Source: Tomocerus qinae
Lineage: Eukaryota > Arthropoda > Collembola > Entomobryomorpha > Tomoceridae
DNA: 64,000 bases
Direction of reading: 5' to 3'
NCBI GenBank assembly: GCA_020055645.1
Contig: CM034546.1
Location: 83,018,001-83,082,000 of the forward strand
Shown: positions 11,936 through 23,474 of the stretch, piece by piece
Layout: the number at the start of each line of letters is the position of its first letter
Numbering within the stretch: position 1 is the first letter of the stretch
Program-made: the position numbers and the translations under genes
Notes under the pieces: model-generated
The model's input: only the letters and a program-made list of their open reading frames with translations
Databases searched by the model: none
What the model was told of the DNA's origin: nothing

Positions 11936-12391
11936 AATGTCTATAAAGAACCTATTCTTCGCAACAATCTAGCTACTCTGTCGGGGGTGACTACAAAAAT
12001 ACGTTTAAAAGTTGATGCCGTCATTGGAAAATTCCGAATTGAAAATTCCGAAAGTCATCCGAAAATTCCGTATAGTCCGAGCTCATCGATAAGCTCGGAC
12101 TATACACGGAAGCTCCTCCCATTTGGTGCCAGCTATCCATAGGGCCACTTGCCATGGGGCCAGGTATCCGGGTGGCCAGTTTCCATGGGGCCACCTCGCC
12201 GGACACGCCCTTTGCTACCGGTTAACGACGAGTGGTCCATTAGACCATTGGGCCCTCCTTTTTTAAGCGAGTTTTATTCTTTTTAAAGTGATTTACAGTG
12301 CCAGTGCCACTTTATTTGCTTAGCTATAGTTAACAGGCGACATTAACGCCACATTTGGCGTTCAATTTTATCCGACCAAAACCGTAATATG
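11936..12391. other. Unassigned, with a 34-nt perfect stem-loop
   Basis: Positions 12071-12104 read TATAGTCCGAGCT, an 8-base centre, then AGCTCGGACTATA: a perfect 13-bp stem. It is followed by a G/C-richer patch with repeated CCATGGGGCCA-like words (about 12140-12200). No coding region supported. Confidence 0.55.
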
Positions 12392-13803
12392 ACGGCTTAA
12401 GCCGTAGAACGATGTATGTTAGAACAAAGTCCTAAAATTGTTTAAAACCCATAGTAACAAAATGTTGCCAACTCGAAGGATACCAGTACACACGAAAGAA
12501 TGCATCCGACACCGAGACAATTTTGAATTCTTTTGATAGTTATTAATAAATAGCTGAAAACTGGTTTTTATTGAAACAAGTTTCATTTCAAGGCGCATTG
12601 GTTTTCACTATTATTGAGTTTCATTTCAGTGCACAAAAAGCAGTCTGAAAATTCAAATTTCAGTGCTTACTGCGTTCTAAAAACTAAAATTCCAAAACAA
12701 AAATTTTAAGTTACTGCAAACAAACGAACTAAAACTGTAAACTGGAGTTTCTTTGCATTCTGCGGCATGAAAATTAAATTTTGTATTTGTATTTATTTAA
12801 ATTGTAGTTAAATAAAGTATTTGTCCCCATTTCTTCGGTGTGGAAACTTAAATTTTGAGTTTTTGTAAAATTTAGGCCAAATATTATAATTTATATTGTG
12901 AATTTCGATTTTTTACACTGCTTTATGGACGGAAACTCGAATTTTTAATTTTCTCACCGCAGTGTCCACAATAGCTCAGAATTTTAGTTTTTAGGCAGAA
13001 ATGTGTACAGTTTTAATTTGTAGACCACTTTGTGCACTGAAACTAATTTTAAATGTTTAAATCGTTACGTGCACAAGACACTTGAAATTTAAATTTTGAG
13101 ACCCCTACGTTCTCGTTATTAAGTGCTGTTAGTGGTTTTAATTTGGTCCGTTCAGTTTGAGGGGTAATTTTTAAGCGTTGGAAAATTTGGAGGCTGAATT
13201 TAGGCAGCGGAATACCAATTATTCCGTTTCCTCCAAAGTGCCACATAACCTATTATCCGTTTCCTCCAACTCCAATCCAACATCCAAACTTAATAAAATA
13301 CCCTAATATACATTGCCTCCCGTGTTACTATTTTTGCCTCCTTTCTAAACTGATGTAATAAAAAATATAGCTAATAGGATAATAGGTTATGTGGCATCTT
13401 GGAGGAAACGGGGTAGGAGAAAACGGTGGAAACAATATCCCGCTGAGTAAATTCAGCCAATTTGGACCCTACCTTGACTTGGGATGGGAATAGTGTTCGG
13501 TCGGTGACCAGCCGGCTGGTCGGCTAAAATGGCTTTCAAGGCATTTAAAAACGGTTTAAATTCTTTGTTACCAGTCGACTGTCGGAAACTTACTTCGAAA
13601 ATATTTCAACCGTTTTATAGATTTCCAACTAAAATTTTGATTGTTTTTGCACTTTTTGCACTATCCCATTTAATTACTAACATTATTATTCAGTTGTCGG
13701 ATGCGTTGTGAAGTTGCTATCGGATATTTAGTTTTATTGTAAAATAAATACCAGGGTGAGCTGGATATTATTCTAACATACATCGTTCTTCGGCTCAAGC
13801 GTT
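12392..13803. mobile_element. DNA element with about 33-bp terminal inverted repeats
   Basis: The left end ACGGCTTAAGCCGTAGAACG continues GATGTATGTTAGAA; the right end is its complement with small changes (GTTCTTCGGCTCAAGCGT). A right-end fragment of the same family is at about 1300-1430. No transposase is visible. Inside, 13218-13412 holds a smaller inverted repeat (CCAAAGTGCCACATAACCTA and complement), probably a nested MITE. Superfamily not determined. Confidence 0.6.
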
Positions 13804-13805
13804 CA

Positions 13806-14012
13806 TATACTGATATCAAACGACTGTAATGCAGAAGTCAAATGTTGCAATAAATATCCCCCCTGAGAATGTTCGTGAAAATCATAAAATTTTAAAATGA
13901 AATACTGTGTTGTGATTTATTATTTATTATATAATATCCATGGATAATTTGTAATGAATATCATTACAAAACCGACCCGATTAAAGCTAAACTGTCTAGG
14001 TCTAGACCAATG
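13806..14012 (-). repeat. Right arm of the inverted-repeat pair with 10553-10775
   Basis: Inverted copy of the left arm: ATATCAAACGACTGTAATGC near its start and AAAGCTAAACTGTCTAGGTC near its end. It lies directly against the right end of the 12392-13803 element. Confidence 0.7.
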
Positions 14013-14316
14013 TGTTTCCATAACCACTTTATGACCTCTTCTTTCTCATGTGATGAAACTTCGGAGTTTTACCTGTAAAAATTTGGAATAGCCTACGGGA
14101 CGTAAGACAAAGGAAATGTCAACACTAAATTAATCATCGTCATTGTGGAAGTGAGGGTATGCATGATTTACTTACATTCTCCATTTAACTAACCCCAGGA
14201 GTACAGTAAAATGCGATGATTATGCAATAAAAGTAGCATAAAGCTAAAAATAACAAAATGCTCTTATTTAACCTCTTTAAAACAAGATGTTGCATTAACT
14301 TTCTAGAGCTACTCAA

Positions 14317-14583
14317 TCACATGCTGACAAGGTACACTGATTGAATCTTGAGGTAATAATTATTTTTAATAATCCAAACATCTTTAAATTGACATGTATA
14401 AAGTTCTGTCCAAAGTCTAACATTTTTTGTACTCATATGGTGAACAATTCCTACAACTTCCAATTCGCACTTGTGAACTTTACATATAACTTCAAAAAGC
14501 TTCTGTTTTGTAACTTTTCCATCGTAGCTAAAATGCACTATATGCTTCCAAGTTGGGCCTAGACCTCGCACCGAAAATACCAT
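14317..14583 (-). pseudogene. P-element (THAP9-like) transposase fragment
   Basis: Minus-strand frame reading VFSVRGLGPTWKHIVHF, then LFEVICKVHKCELEVVGIV and NVRLWTEL. This is the block of P-type transposases with the pattern RGLxxxWKxP...L...I..V...G..V...V.D.G..N...W..L. The second catalytic aspartate of the family (VCDMG in the 34927-38324 protein) is replaced by HH here, so the copy is dead. Homology begins exactly where the Tc1/mariner-type palindrome ends, so that insertion split an older gene or truncated it. Confidence 0.7.
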
Positions 14584-14585
14584 TA

Positions 14586-15934
14586 CTGTTACAATTATCG
14601 CTACGCGATATTTTTCAAATAATAACCGCAGTGAAAATCGCTTCTGATTGGTCGATGCATTTTTGAAATTGACCAATCAGAGCACAGGATTCCATAGCAA
14701 AATTTTATATGATTTTCATAAATCATTCCCAAGGGAAATATTTATTTTAACACCGAACTTTGAACTACAGACTTGTGATAGGATAGGAAAATACGGACTC
14801 ACACTTTTAGCATAATCGCAAACTAATACACTGCACTCAACTCTATGTTGCTTACTTGCTGAACAGAGCAATTGCTTTCATGTGTTACAATTGATTATTC
14901 CTTCACTAAGCAGTCTGAACAAACATATAATCATAACATTTTGCATAAATATTATCACCACTACTACAATCCGTATTCATCTTTCTCTATGAAGTAGTAC
15001 AAACTAATTAATTAGATTTACTTTTAAAATTACAATTACAAGATATGATTGAAAATAAATATTTTGCATAAATTTTTTTAGCATAATCGCAAACTAATAC
15101 AGTGTACTATAAATTAAATTACAGACTAACTAATTTACTTACTGAACAGAGCAACTGCTTGCATGTATTACAAATTTGATTATTACTTCACTATTATAAG
15201 CAGTCTGAACATACAAAATCATAACATTTTGAAAACTATTATTATGTACTAGATACTTTAAAGTATACTAAGACGTAACTATTACATAGTACGATGTTTA
15301 AGCACAATTTAAATAATATTTAAATATCTACCACCTGACAGACCTGTACTATCTGACTGACATATCCAACTAGACTGACCTATCCAACTAGACTGATCTA
15401 TCCCACTAGACTGATCTATCCCACTAGACTGACCTATCCCACTAGACTGACATATCCCACTTGACTTTCAATCATATCTTGTAATTGTAATTTTAAAAGT
15501 AAATCTAATTAATTAGTTTGTACTACTTCATAGAGAAAGATGATTACGGATTGTAGTAGTGGTGATAATATTTATGCAAAATGTTATGATTATATGTTTG
15601 TTCAGACTGCTTAGTGAAGGAATAATCAATTGTAACACATGAAAGCAATTGCTCTGTTCAGCAAGTAAGCATCATAGAGTTGAGTGCAGTGTATTAGTTT
15701 GCGATTATGCTAAAAGTGTGAGTCCGTATTTTCCTATCCTATCACAAGTCTGTAGTTCAAAGTTCAGTGTTAAAATAAATATTTCCCTTGGGAATGATTT
15801 ATGAAAATCATATAAAATTTTGCTATGGAATCCTGTGCTCTGATTGGTCAATTTCAAAAATGCATCGACCAATCAGAAGCGATTTTCACTGCGGTTATTA
15901 TTTGAAAAATATTGCGTAGCGATAATTGTAACAG
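14586..15934. mobile_element. Tc1/mariner-type long-palindrome element
   Basis: Arms of about 470 bp (14586-15055 and 15467-15934) are near-identical inverted copies beginning CTGTTACAATTATCGC. TA flanks both ends (14584-14585, 15935-15936), the duplication made by Tc1/mariner/pogo-type transposases. The middle holds a partial second copy of arm sequence (about 15070-15245) and a tandem 18-bp array (GACTGACCTATCCCACTA-like, 15351-15466). No transposase gene. A shorter one-armed relative is at 43966-44421. Confidence 0.85.
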
Positions 15935-16197
15935 TACGTTTTTGTTGTTTCCCAAAATTACGCTCCAGTAAAACCATAACAATATTTGCTGTCAATTGCC
16001 ATCTAAAATAATTAAAAACAATCAGTAAATATATTTTATGAAGGAAGTACTGTTTAGGAATCCTATTAGGAGTAAAATCTTTTAGGAGTGATTCCCTCGT
16101 ATGAATCGATCCCTGACAGCGAAATAGTTTTCTTTGCGTAAGATAACTGCTTTTCTAGGTCGGCAACATACGATTTCATAGTTCTGGTAATATCTTT

Positions 16198-16548
16198 TCA
16201 ATGAAATGAGAACCTTAAGTTACAATTCACTAGGAATTTTAGGATTTTTATTATTATTGCACCTTTAGGGACACTTTCTTTAGCTTTTTTTACCGACGGT
16301 ACTGCAAACGAATGAAGCTGACGTGTTTTTCTATCTGTAGCGTTGGGTTTGTAATCATCTTCAGTGAAGTGCAATGCACAAACGCCGCAATTTCGAATGT
16401 CCTTATCAAATTGCGCTCCTGTAGATATGAAGTCCATCCACTTTAGTCTGTGCGTTTCATTTTCATCGTCTTTGGGTATCAAATGAACAGTGTCTACAAC
16501 ATTATTTTTCGAATTGACACAGCCTTTAAACACACACCTTCGTCCCAT
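16198..16548 (-). pseudogene. THAP-domain exon of a P-type transposase gene
   Basis: The predicted peptide begins MGRRCVFKGC and has the THAP C2CH zinc pattern: C5 and C10, then VCALHF (C and H), with a conserved W in KWMDF. THAP domains bind DNA at transposon ends or promoters. A donor-like AAAG/GTGCAA follows VPKG; further minus-strand sequence at about 16190-16060 could be a coiled-coil exon (YVADLEKQLSYAKK). With the fragment at 14317-14583 it makes a scattered, disrupted P-type gene. The THAP frame itself is uninterrupted. Confidence 0.8.
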
Positions 16549-18230
16549 ATTATTAGCATTTAATTCCTTAAATTTAATCAGTTTTAGTAAAAGCTACTAC
16601 CAAAGAACCTATACTATGATTACGTCCCGTAGCCTATTCTGTTATAAATCCAAAGTTTCATCACAAGGGTTCTGAGTCGTGTTTTTTATGGGTTGGGGTT
16701 TCTGGAAAAAAACCCACCCCGCTTAACTTAAAAAACCCTGGGTTTATCGGGTTTTTTACAAAACATCCAATAATATGTACTAAAGCTCTATATAGATAAG
16801 CAAAACATACTAATTTGCTCATATTTCTAATCAAAAATGTAAAAGAAATGTAAATGCAGGTGGAAAGTGGAAACAAATTATAGCTTCTACACTTTTACGT
16901 GCAATAAATGTATCGTATCGAGATAACTAAGTATATAATATTAGTTATATGCAAATTTTAATCAGTGTGAAAATAATATTATTGTTGTTTACATAATTCA
17001 TTGCTGTACTGCTTCACAATTAAAGCACTAAATTAATAAAGGAATTTCATAAAGTCAATTTAATCAGTAAAATATTATATTGCAGTTATAGTTGTTATCA
17101 AACCGTTAAATTAGTATAGGTGCTAAAAAAATTACTGCGTGTTTGCCGTACCGGAATCTCGTTTCAGCAGGTGCAGACGCTGAAAAGAGATCCCGGTGTT
17201 TGCCGTTTGCTGTGTTAAAATATGTTACCAATAAAACTTTTTGTGCTTATGTTTTTATATGTGTAAATAATAGCAGTTGCAAGATTACACAAATATTGTT
17301 ATTGTCAGCTGTAATTTTCCTATATGGCCGTGTGTTTTTTCCTAAAAACCAGGGTTTTTATTGGTTACCTTGGTAAAGACAAGATTACCTGGATGAAGCG
17401 GTTCACGAATTGAGGAGTGGTGGGATAGGCTTTTGAAAAGGCTTTTTGCACATCGAGGAAGAATTGGAAGGTTTCATTGCGGAGATTGTTTCCAAAAGAT
17501 TCCCAGCTCTGGTCAATTAACCCGATGAGTCTCAAAAGACTTTTTTGAGTTTCCAAAATTACTTTCTGCAACTCTTCCCTCTGAGACTGAATGCTACCCG
17601 TTGGGACGGTGGTAATGGATGTCATCAAAATGGAGTAGGACGGAGGATTTAAGTCAGATGTCCTCGCTGCTTTGAATTGAAAGAGCCATTGATTGTCATC
17701 ACTTTTTTGTCAATAAACTTTTCTTCATAGGGACACATTCGATTCGAGGCAGGCTAACCTGCTCTCAGGATTTGTCAATCACTATGTATGAGGTTGGGTT
17801 AGGGATTGAATGTAAAAGCATATCTCGACAACCTAAAACTTTTGTCTAACAATTATATTATATTATTCTTAGATTGAGCGTGCTTTAATTCAGCAACTCT
17901 GTCGGAGGACCGGTTCTCCCACTAGACACCGAAGATTCAGTTATTCATGACTATATTTGGTCGTCAAATTCAATCATCATTGCACATTGTTCACTAAGGC
18001 CTACTGAAATGGCCATGCATTTCGTGCCAGAAAGAGCGGATTTGACTTTTTCCTATCTCTCTAATGTTAAATAAACGAATTTCAAATGGCTATAACTTTA
18101 GCAACGGATCTATGCGGATCTTGTAACTTACATATATTGTTAATTACGATAATACAATTATTCTACTGATGTACATATATATCATTGCTCCAGTTCGTAC
18201 CAGTATACGTCAAAAACCGATCGGAAATAT
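16549..18230. other. No recognised gene; one strong stem-loop
   Basis: Positions about 17151-17202 form a 19-bp imperfect stem (ACCGGAATCTCGTTTCAGC against GCTGAAAAGAGATCCCGGT). An 87-codon minus-strand frame at 17365-17628 has an amphipathic, coiled-coil-like composition, but I recognise no family and do not call it. The remainder is AT-rich. Confidence 0.5.
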
Positions 18231-18623
18231 TTAACCCTTTGACCTGGACGGAGATCACAAATTTTTTAACGTTACTATGGGTGTTCTATAATAAGTTATG
18301 TGAAGTTCGTAGGGACAATAAATACATTAGTACTTTCTTCACAACGGCATACTATTTTAATGCTAGGATTCGCAAAGCGGGCGTATTTTTTACTTCAGAA
18401 ATAATCTATTATTAATTTGTAAAATAAAAGTAATTCAATAATAGAAGCCATACAACAATGAATAGTCGTTTGCAGTAGACAAATTATATTTGAAATATTC
18501 GATACATAATATATTATACAATTTTAATCTAGATTACTAATGAAATATAGCAGAAAAGTAATTAGTAATTACTGCAGAAATACGAATATCTGAAATATCT
18601 ATTATAGAGAGCCACTAAATAAA

Positions 18624-20464
18624 TTAAAATGATTTTTTAGTGTGATAAATTTCGAAACAGGGTACAAGGCATAGTGGAACCTCACAAGTCTTACAGCTGT
18701 AAGTAGTCCTTTTTTCTACCGCATTATTTTTCTTATTAGCACACACGTAGCATCGCCTGGCTCCATGGGTCGAGTTTTTAGTCCCCAAATTTCGTTTGAT
18801 AAAATGCTTTCCGACGAGCCGGGCTGGTTGGCATCCCAAAACAATTGGTCCTACTGATTGCATAGTGTTTTCTTGAGACAAAATCTGACTGATTATATTC
18901 TGACGGAATTGAAGAAATCTCATTTTACGGGGATGATCATCATGAAATGATCGAAAAACCGCAAACGCATTGAAAACACAGGTATCCACTAAGTGAAAGA
19001 ACAGTTTTTTGTACCAAAACTTTGTTTTTCTTATTATTTCATAGTTGTGCATCTGCATATCAGCCAAATCTATTCCTCGGGCATTATCATTATATTGTAG
19101 GACAGAGTTGGGCTTCGACTTATGGGTCCCATTCCTTAGAGTAACCTCGGTCATTCCATGTTCCATTCCTGTAGTAATCATTGTCACGACCTTTTTGTCC
19201 TTCCACCGTTCAACCACGACTCCATTACTTGAAAATACTCGAACATCGCCTCGTTTTAACTTTTCTTTTAATAAATCCTTTGGAAGATTCTTCCGATTAG
19301 ATCTTAACGTTCCACATAGCTGAGTCTTTTTTTTACTTAAAGCCAAAGCCAAATTCGGAGAGTTGAAGAAATTATCTGTGTAAATTGTGTGATTATTATC
19401 AAAATATTTTTCTGTTAGTTCAATCACAATCGCTCCCCCATAGCCAAATTCTTGCGGGCATGCTCTTAAAGTTTCTTTTCCTTCGTAGATTTTGCAGTCG
19501 AGTATAAATCCTGTCAGGACGTCAACTAATCGCCATACTTTAATTCCAAACCTTGATCGCTTAGATATATGGCGAAAATATAATCTTCCTTTAAACAAAA
19601 TAAGGGACTCGTCTACGTTTAGATTCCTGAATGGCTTCAACAGACTCTGGAAATTTTCAGTGCATATGTTCCATATCGACCTAATTTTATATATGCGATC
19701 ATTATCTGGAGTTTGTCGATTATCGGAGAAATGTAGATACTTTAATATTTCAAAGTAGCGATCCGACGGCATTATTTTTGGAACGATTGTCGTACCATGT
19801 AAATGATTTTTACTCCAGTAATGCTTTTGTTCCGGTTTCTGGTCATATCCCATAATCAGACGTATTGCCAACTCTTGTTTGTCTAGTGGGTACCATTTTC
19901 GCATTCGTTTCGTTTGCCTTGCAGTTTTTCTGATAGTCTGTTCTGTGTATGAATTCGTTTCTTTAAGAATAAGTTCAACTGCCTCGTCAGGAAATACTTT
20001 TCTTAATGTTTTCAATTCATCAAATTCCGATGCATCAAATGTCCAGCCAGAGTTTTCAGCATCAAATTCTTCAAAATCATTTGAATGGCAGCCAGGCTCC
20101 CAATTCCAATGTATTAGGAAATTGTCCTCTTCGTTATTGTTATTTATATCGATTTCTGAATCTCTGAGTTGATCTGACAGATTTTCGTTTTTCGTTGCAG
20201 AATCTGCAGATGTGAGCAATGATTTTAGTCAATCGCCATAAATATATTGATATAATATTGCCATTTTATGAATAATTTATAAAAGTAATCTTCATAAATG
20301 CTAATACCATACCAGAATGAGATTCGACGTCACTGTCATCAGTAAACTCATTTAATTCCCCGGCTGAGGAGTCACTTGAAGAATGGCTAATTGTCCCTTC
20401 ATCAGCTATTGAACTTTCTGATTCTGACTCTGACTCACCTAACAGACGTGACTCAATACGGCGT
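18624..20464 (-). CDS. piggyBac transposase, PGBD4-like
   Basis: DDD transposase that would cut and paste its element at TTAA. Exon 2 (20203-18624) contains the three catalytic aspartates: VDESL (residue 203, counted from the TTG at 20219), IYTDNFF (282) and GIDLAD (384/387). It ends in a cysteine-rich C-terminal finger (CYVCANK, YSCKTCEVPLC). Exon 1 (about 20464-20313) is acidic and serine-rich (GESESESESS). The intron 20312-20204 starts GTATGG, ends TCTGCAG, and keeps frame (S-H-S-D-S-A-T). Odd: no in-frame ATG opens exon 1. The nearest ATG (about 20478) meets a stop two codons later, which a 1-2 base indel would explain, so the copy may be recently inactivated or start elsewhere. Confidence 0.9.
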
Positions 20465-20578
20465 TTTATGACATTTTTTATTAAAATTACTATTTAAAAA
20501 TAAAGTATCACTGCCGAATCTTGTGAGGATGCTGAAATTAAATGATTTTCTACTACGAAATGCAATTTCAATTTTCAC

Positions 20579-20769
20579 TGGGAAGTTTATATCCCAGTCC
20601 GTAGGATGGATGAGACATGTGGTGGGAAATAAAGTTCCCAACCCATAGTAACGAAAATATTATTCTGGGAAGTATAGTTCCCGTTCCGTCATAACGATCT
20701 AACCTTTACGGGAAGTATACTTCCCAGCCCGTTTCATGGCAACTTGTTTTGCTGGGAAGTATATTTCCC
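20579..20769. promoter_or_regulatory. Five spaced 16-bp palindromes in the piggyBac 5' end
   Basis: Variants of GGGAAGTATACTTCCC are centred at regular steps. They start at about 20580, 20624, 20667, 20710 and 20754, which is 43-44 bp apart. The best copy is a perfect palindrome (20710-20725). A weaker shared tail (CCAGYCCGT or CCGTTCCGT) follows several copies. Nothing like it is at the other end of the element. Binding sites for the transposase or for an expression factor are the natural interpretations. Confidence 0.8.
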
Positions 20770-20789
20770 GATCCAGCTCAAAGGGTTAA

Positions 20790-21699
20790 GTAGGGAACTG
20801 CGTTGTTAAGCAGTGTGGTTCTAAATGGCCACCAGTCCCTACACTAGCTTAAGTATGTGCATTGTCACATTCAGTTTCCCTAGAGAAGGTGCACTAGTAG
20901 GAACATAGTGTAGTAAGTGTAATACACTTTCGAAGCCGTATGAATACGTCCAATCACCCCACTGCACTGTCTTAAGCACAGAGCTTACCTAGTCGGAAGC
21001 GCACCAAGAAAAATGGCTATTTTTTACCCAAAGGCGTGGGTGTGGAATGAAAGCCGACCACACGAAGTTGAACGTAGCCGAAAAAGAACCCAAATCATCA
21101 AGGACGTATTTAGGGATGGGCTTTACGGGCTAAAGCCCCCCCCCCGAAATCCAAGAATAAGGGATTTTTTTTCACAAAATTGCAAAAAACTTAGCGCGAT
21201 TATTTGCCATTTTTAGGCCATTTTTGACTCATTTCCTTCAAAAAATACCAAAAATTTTCGCGTTACGCGCGAATATATATACTTAAAATATCTATTGGAA
21301 ATTTAGCCCCCTCCGAAACTCAGTTCTGCATACGTGCTTGCAAATCACAAAGCTGCACTACATTCTTATAAATAAACGGCAAAAGCATTGTTCGATGACC
21401 AACCGGCTGGTTGGTTAAAATGACTGGCTAAAATGGCCAAGAATAGTCAAATGGGGGTATGTGAACTGAGAAAACCATCCTTGACTTGGCGGGATTAAAA
21501 AATCATGATTTTTGGCCACTAGCCATTTCAGCCACTTTAGCCGGCTGGCTGGTCAAAATCATTTTTAGCCGGCTCGCTGGTGGAAATTATGTTTTCTTCC
21601 CAGTATCCAAAATCCTTCCCGGTTTTGAGTTATTTCTTCCCAAATGTATTGTAATACATATTGGAACCAATGATAGTTACCCTTTCTTAGTTACACTTT
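20790..21699. other. No gene seen; short CCGGCTGG repeats
   Basis: Positions about 21395-21600 repeat words such as AGCCGGCTGGCTGGTCAAAA, also seen near 13505-13525. Positions 21586-21615 match about 2127-2155. A C-run (CCCCCCCC) occurs at about 21138. Confidence 0.5.
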
Positions 21700-23474
21700 C
21701 TAATCCTTTACCGACCTAATTCTCACATCTCCTTTTTTAACCAGCTAAAAAAAGAATTAGTAGACGCAACTGGAAAAGAAATGTATGTTATTGGAGATTT
21801 AAACATCGACTTTCTAAAATATAGTAACAATCTTAGGCACTTAAAATCAGTAATGAATCAGCACTGTGTTACGCAACTAATATTAAAACCTACGCGAAAA
21901 ACTGACAACACGGAAACTCTAATAGATATTATCATGTGCACAGAAACTACTAAAATTACTAAATGTGGAGTTTTACCCGTCAACGTAGCAGATCACGAAT
22001 TAATTTATTTTATACGAAAGAAAACAAGAAACGACAACAAAAATATTACTAAGTCAGTATGGCAGTATGGAAAAGCTGACATCAAAAGGTTAAAATTTTT
22101 AACTCAATCAGCACCTTGGTGGATTTTGGACTTATGTAATGACACAGACACAGCCTTTGTTACATTTAATTACATACTAACGTTTATCCACAATATTGCC
22201 ATGCCAAAGAAAACTATCAAAGTAAAAGCTATAAGACTCAAATGGGTGACACCGGAATACTTAAAGATGTGCAATGAAAAGAACAAACTTAAGAAAAATG
22301 ACCGAATGTACCGGAAACTACGAAATCAATTAAACAGAAAGAAAAATAAACTTAAAGCTCTATACAATGCACAAGAGACAGAATGTTCTAGCAACAAAAG
22401 TAAAACTGCGTGGAAAATGTTTAATGAAGAAACGGGAAGACATTGTAAAACTGAAATAAAAATCCCATGCCTTGTTAACAATAATGAGAAAGTGACTGAT
22501 ACTAAAAACATCTGCAATATCCTTTGTTCCTCCTTTATCATACCTGGTAACAACAACTGCACAGATACCGATACTACATATAAAGAGAATTTTCTGAATA
22601 TCAATCCGACCCCCTGTATAATAAATCTGACTGTGAACTCAGAAATTGTTTTAGCTGCCATCAATAATAACCCAAGCAATAAGCCAGCAGGAATTGATGG
22701 GATACCTGCACTATTTCTGAAGCTAATTGCAAACGAAATTTCACCAATTCTAGCAAAACTGTTGAATCGAGCAGTAGAAGAAAACACATTTCCGAAGATA
22801 TACAAAGAAGCATATGTTTTACCATTATACAAAGGAAAAGGAGAAAAATTCGATGCTGGGAACTACCGACCAATCTCCATACTATGTGCAGTATCCAAAG
22901 TAATTGAAAACATAGTCAACTTAAGCGAAGTATTCAACACGCCGATACACTCTCACCCGCACAACATGGTTTTAGACAAGGATTTTCTACTTTCTCTGCA
23001 GTGGCTCGTGTGACAAATGACATCTTTATCGCTGGAGAAAGAAAACAGTGTACAGTTGTTGTATTCCTAGACTATACGCGTGCATTTGACGGAATCTTCA
23101 CACACACTTTTAAAGAGAAACTAATTAACGTTGGAATCGGTGGAAAAATGCAAAACCTAATTTTATCATACCTGACAGACAGAAAAATGAAAGTGAAACT
23201 GAAAGAAACTTTCTCGGACAGTGGAAAGCTGTATCGAGGCACGCCGCAAGGCTCGTTCCTTTCAGGTTTATTGTTCACCATCTACATAAATGATCTACCA
23301 AACGTGCCAATTTTTTGCAAATGTGTGCTATATGCCGACGATGTTGCGTTATATTTTTCGTCAAAAAACATAAAAGAGGCAGAAGCGTTTGTACAAATAG
23401 ACTTGAATGCCATCATACAGTGGGGCAAAATTAATGGTCTTGAAATTAATGTAAGTAAAACCAAATACATGATA
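21700..23474 (+). pseudogene. CR1/Jockey-type LINE ORF2, first part (endonuclease end and reverse transcriptase)
   Basis: From about 21721 the frame encodes the C-terminal half of an APE-type endonuclease: YVIGDLNIDFLK, then TRKTDNTETLIDIIM and VADHELIYF, i.e. the GDFN, TLID and SDH blocks. Next comes a linker and a reverse transcriptase with GIDGIPALFLK, YRPISIL, FLDYTRAFD, GTPQGS and the catalytic YADD (YADDVALYF). A frame change lies at about 22930-22968. The 5' part of the element is missing, as usual for LINEs. The frame is cut at 23474 by a pogo element and resumes at 25645 when that insertion and one TA are removed. Confidence 0.88.

Larger units (their letters stand above)
18235..20785 (-). 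mobile_element. piggyBac transposon, near-complete
   Basis: It starts CCCTTTGACCTGGACGG at 18235 and ends, inverted, CCCTTTGAGCTGGATCGGG at 20785, with TTAA outside both ends (18231-18234 and 20786-20789). Length is 2551 bp, typical for the superfamily. It holds one two-exon transposase gene read right to left and an end-proximal set of five palindromes at 20579-20769. Confidence 0.95.

Noticed and set aside
14341-14562. Plus-strand 73-codon frame
   Set aside because: Antisense of the P-transposase fragment, which has clear family motifs on the minus strand.
17365-17628. 87-codon minus-strand frame with helical composition
   Set aside because: No recognised domain, no repeat copy in the window and no clear exon signals; left uncalled.
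19045-20172. Plus-strand frames opposite the piggyBac gene
   Set aside because: Shadows of the transposase coding strand.
22326-23470. Minus-strand frames opposite the LINE
   Set aside because: Antisense of the reverse transcriptase frame, which carries all motifs.
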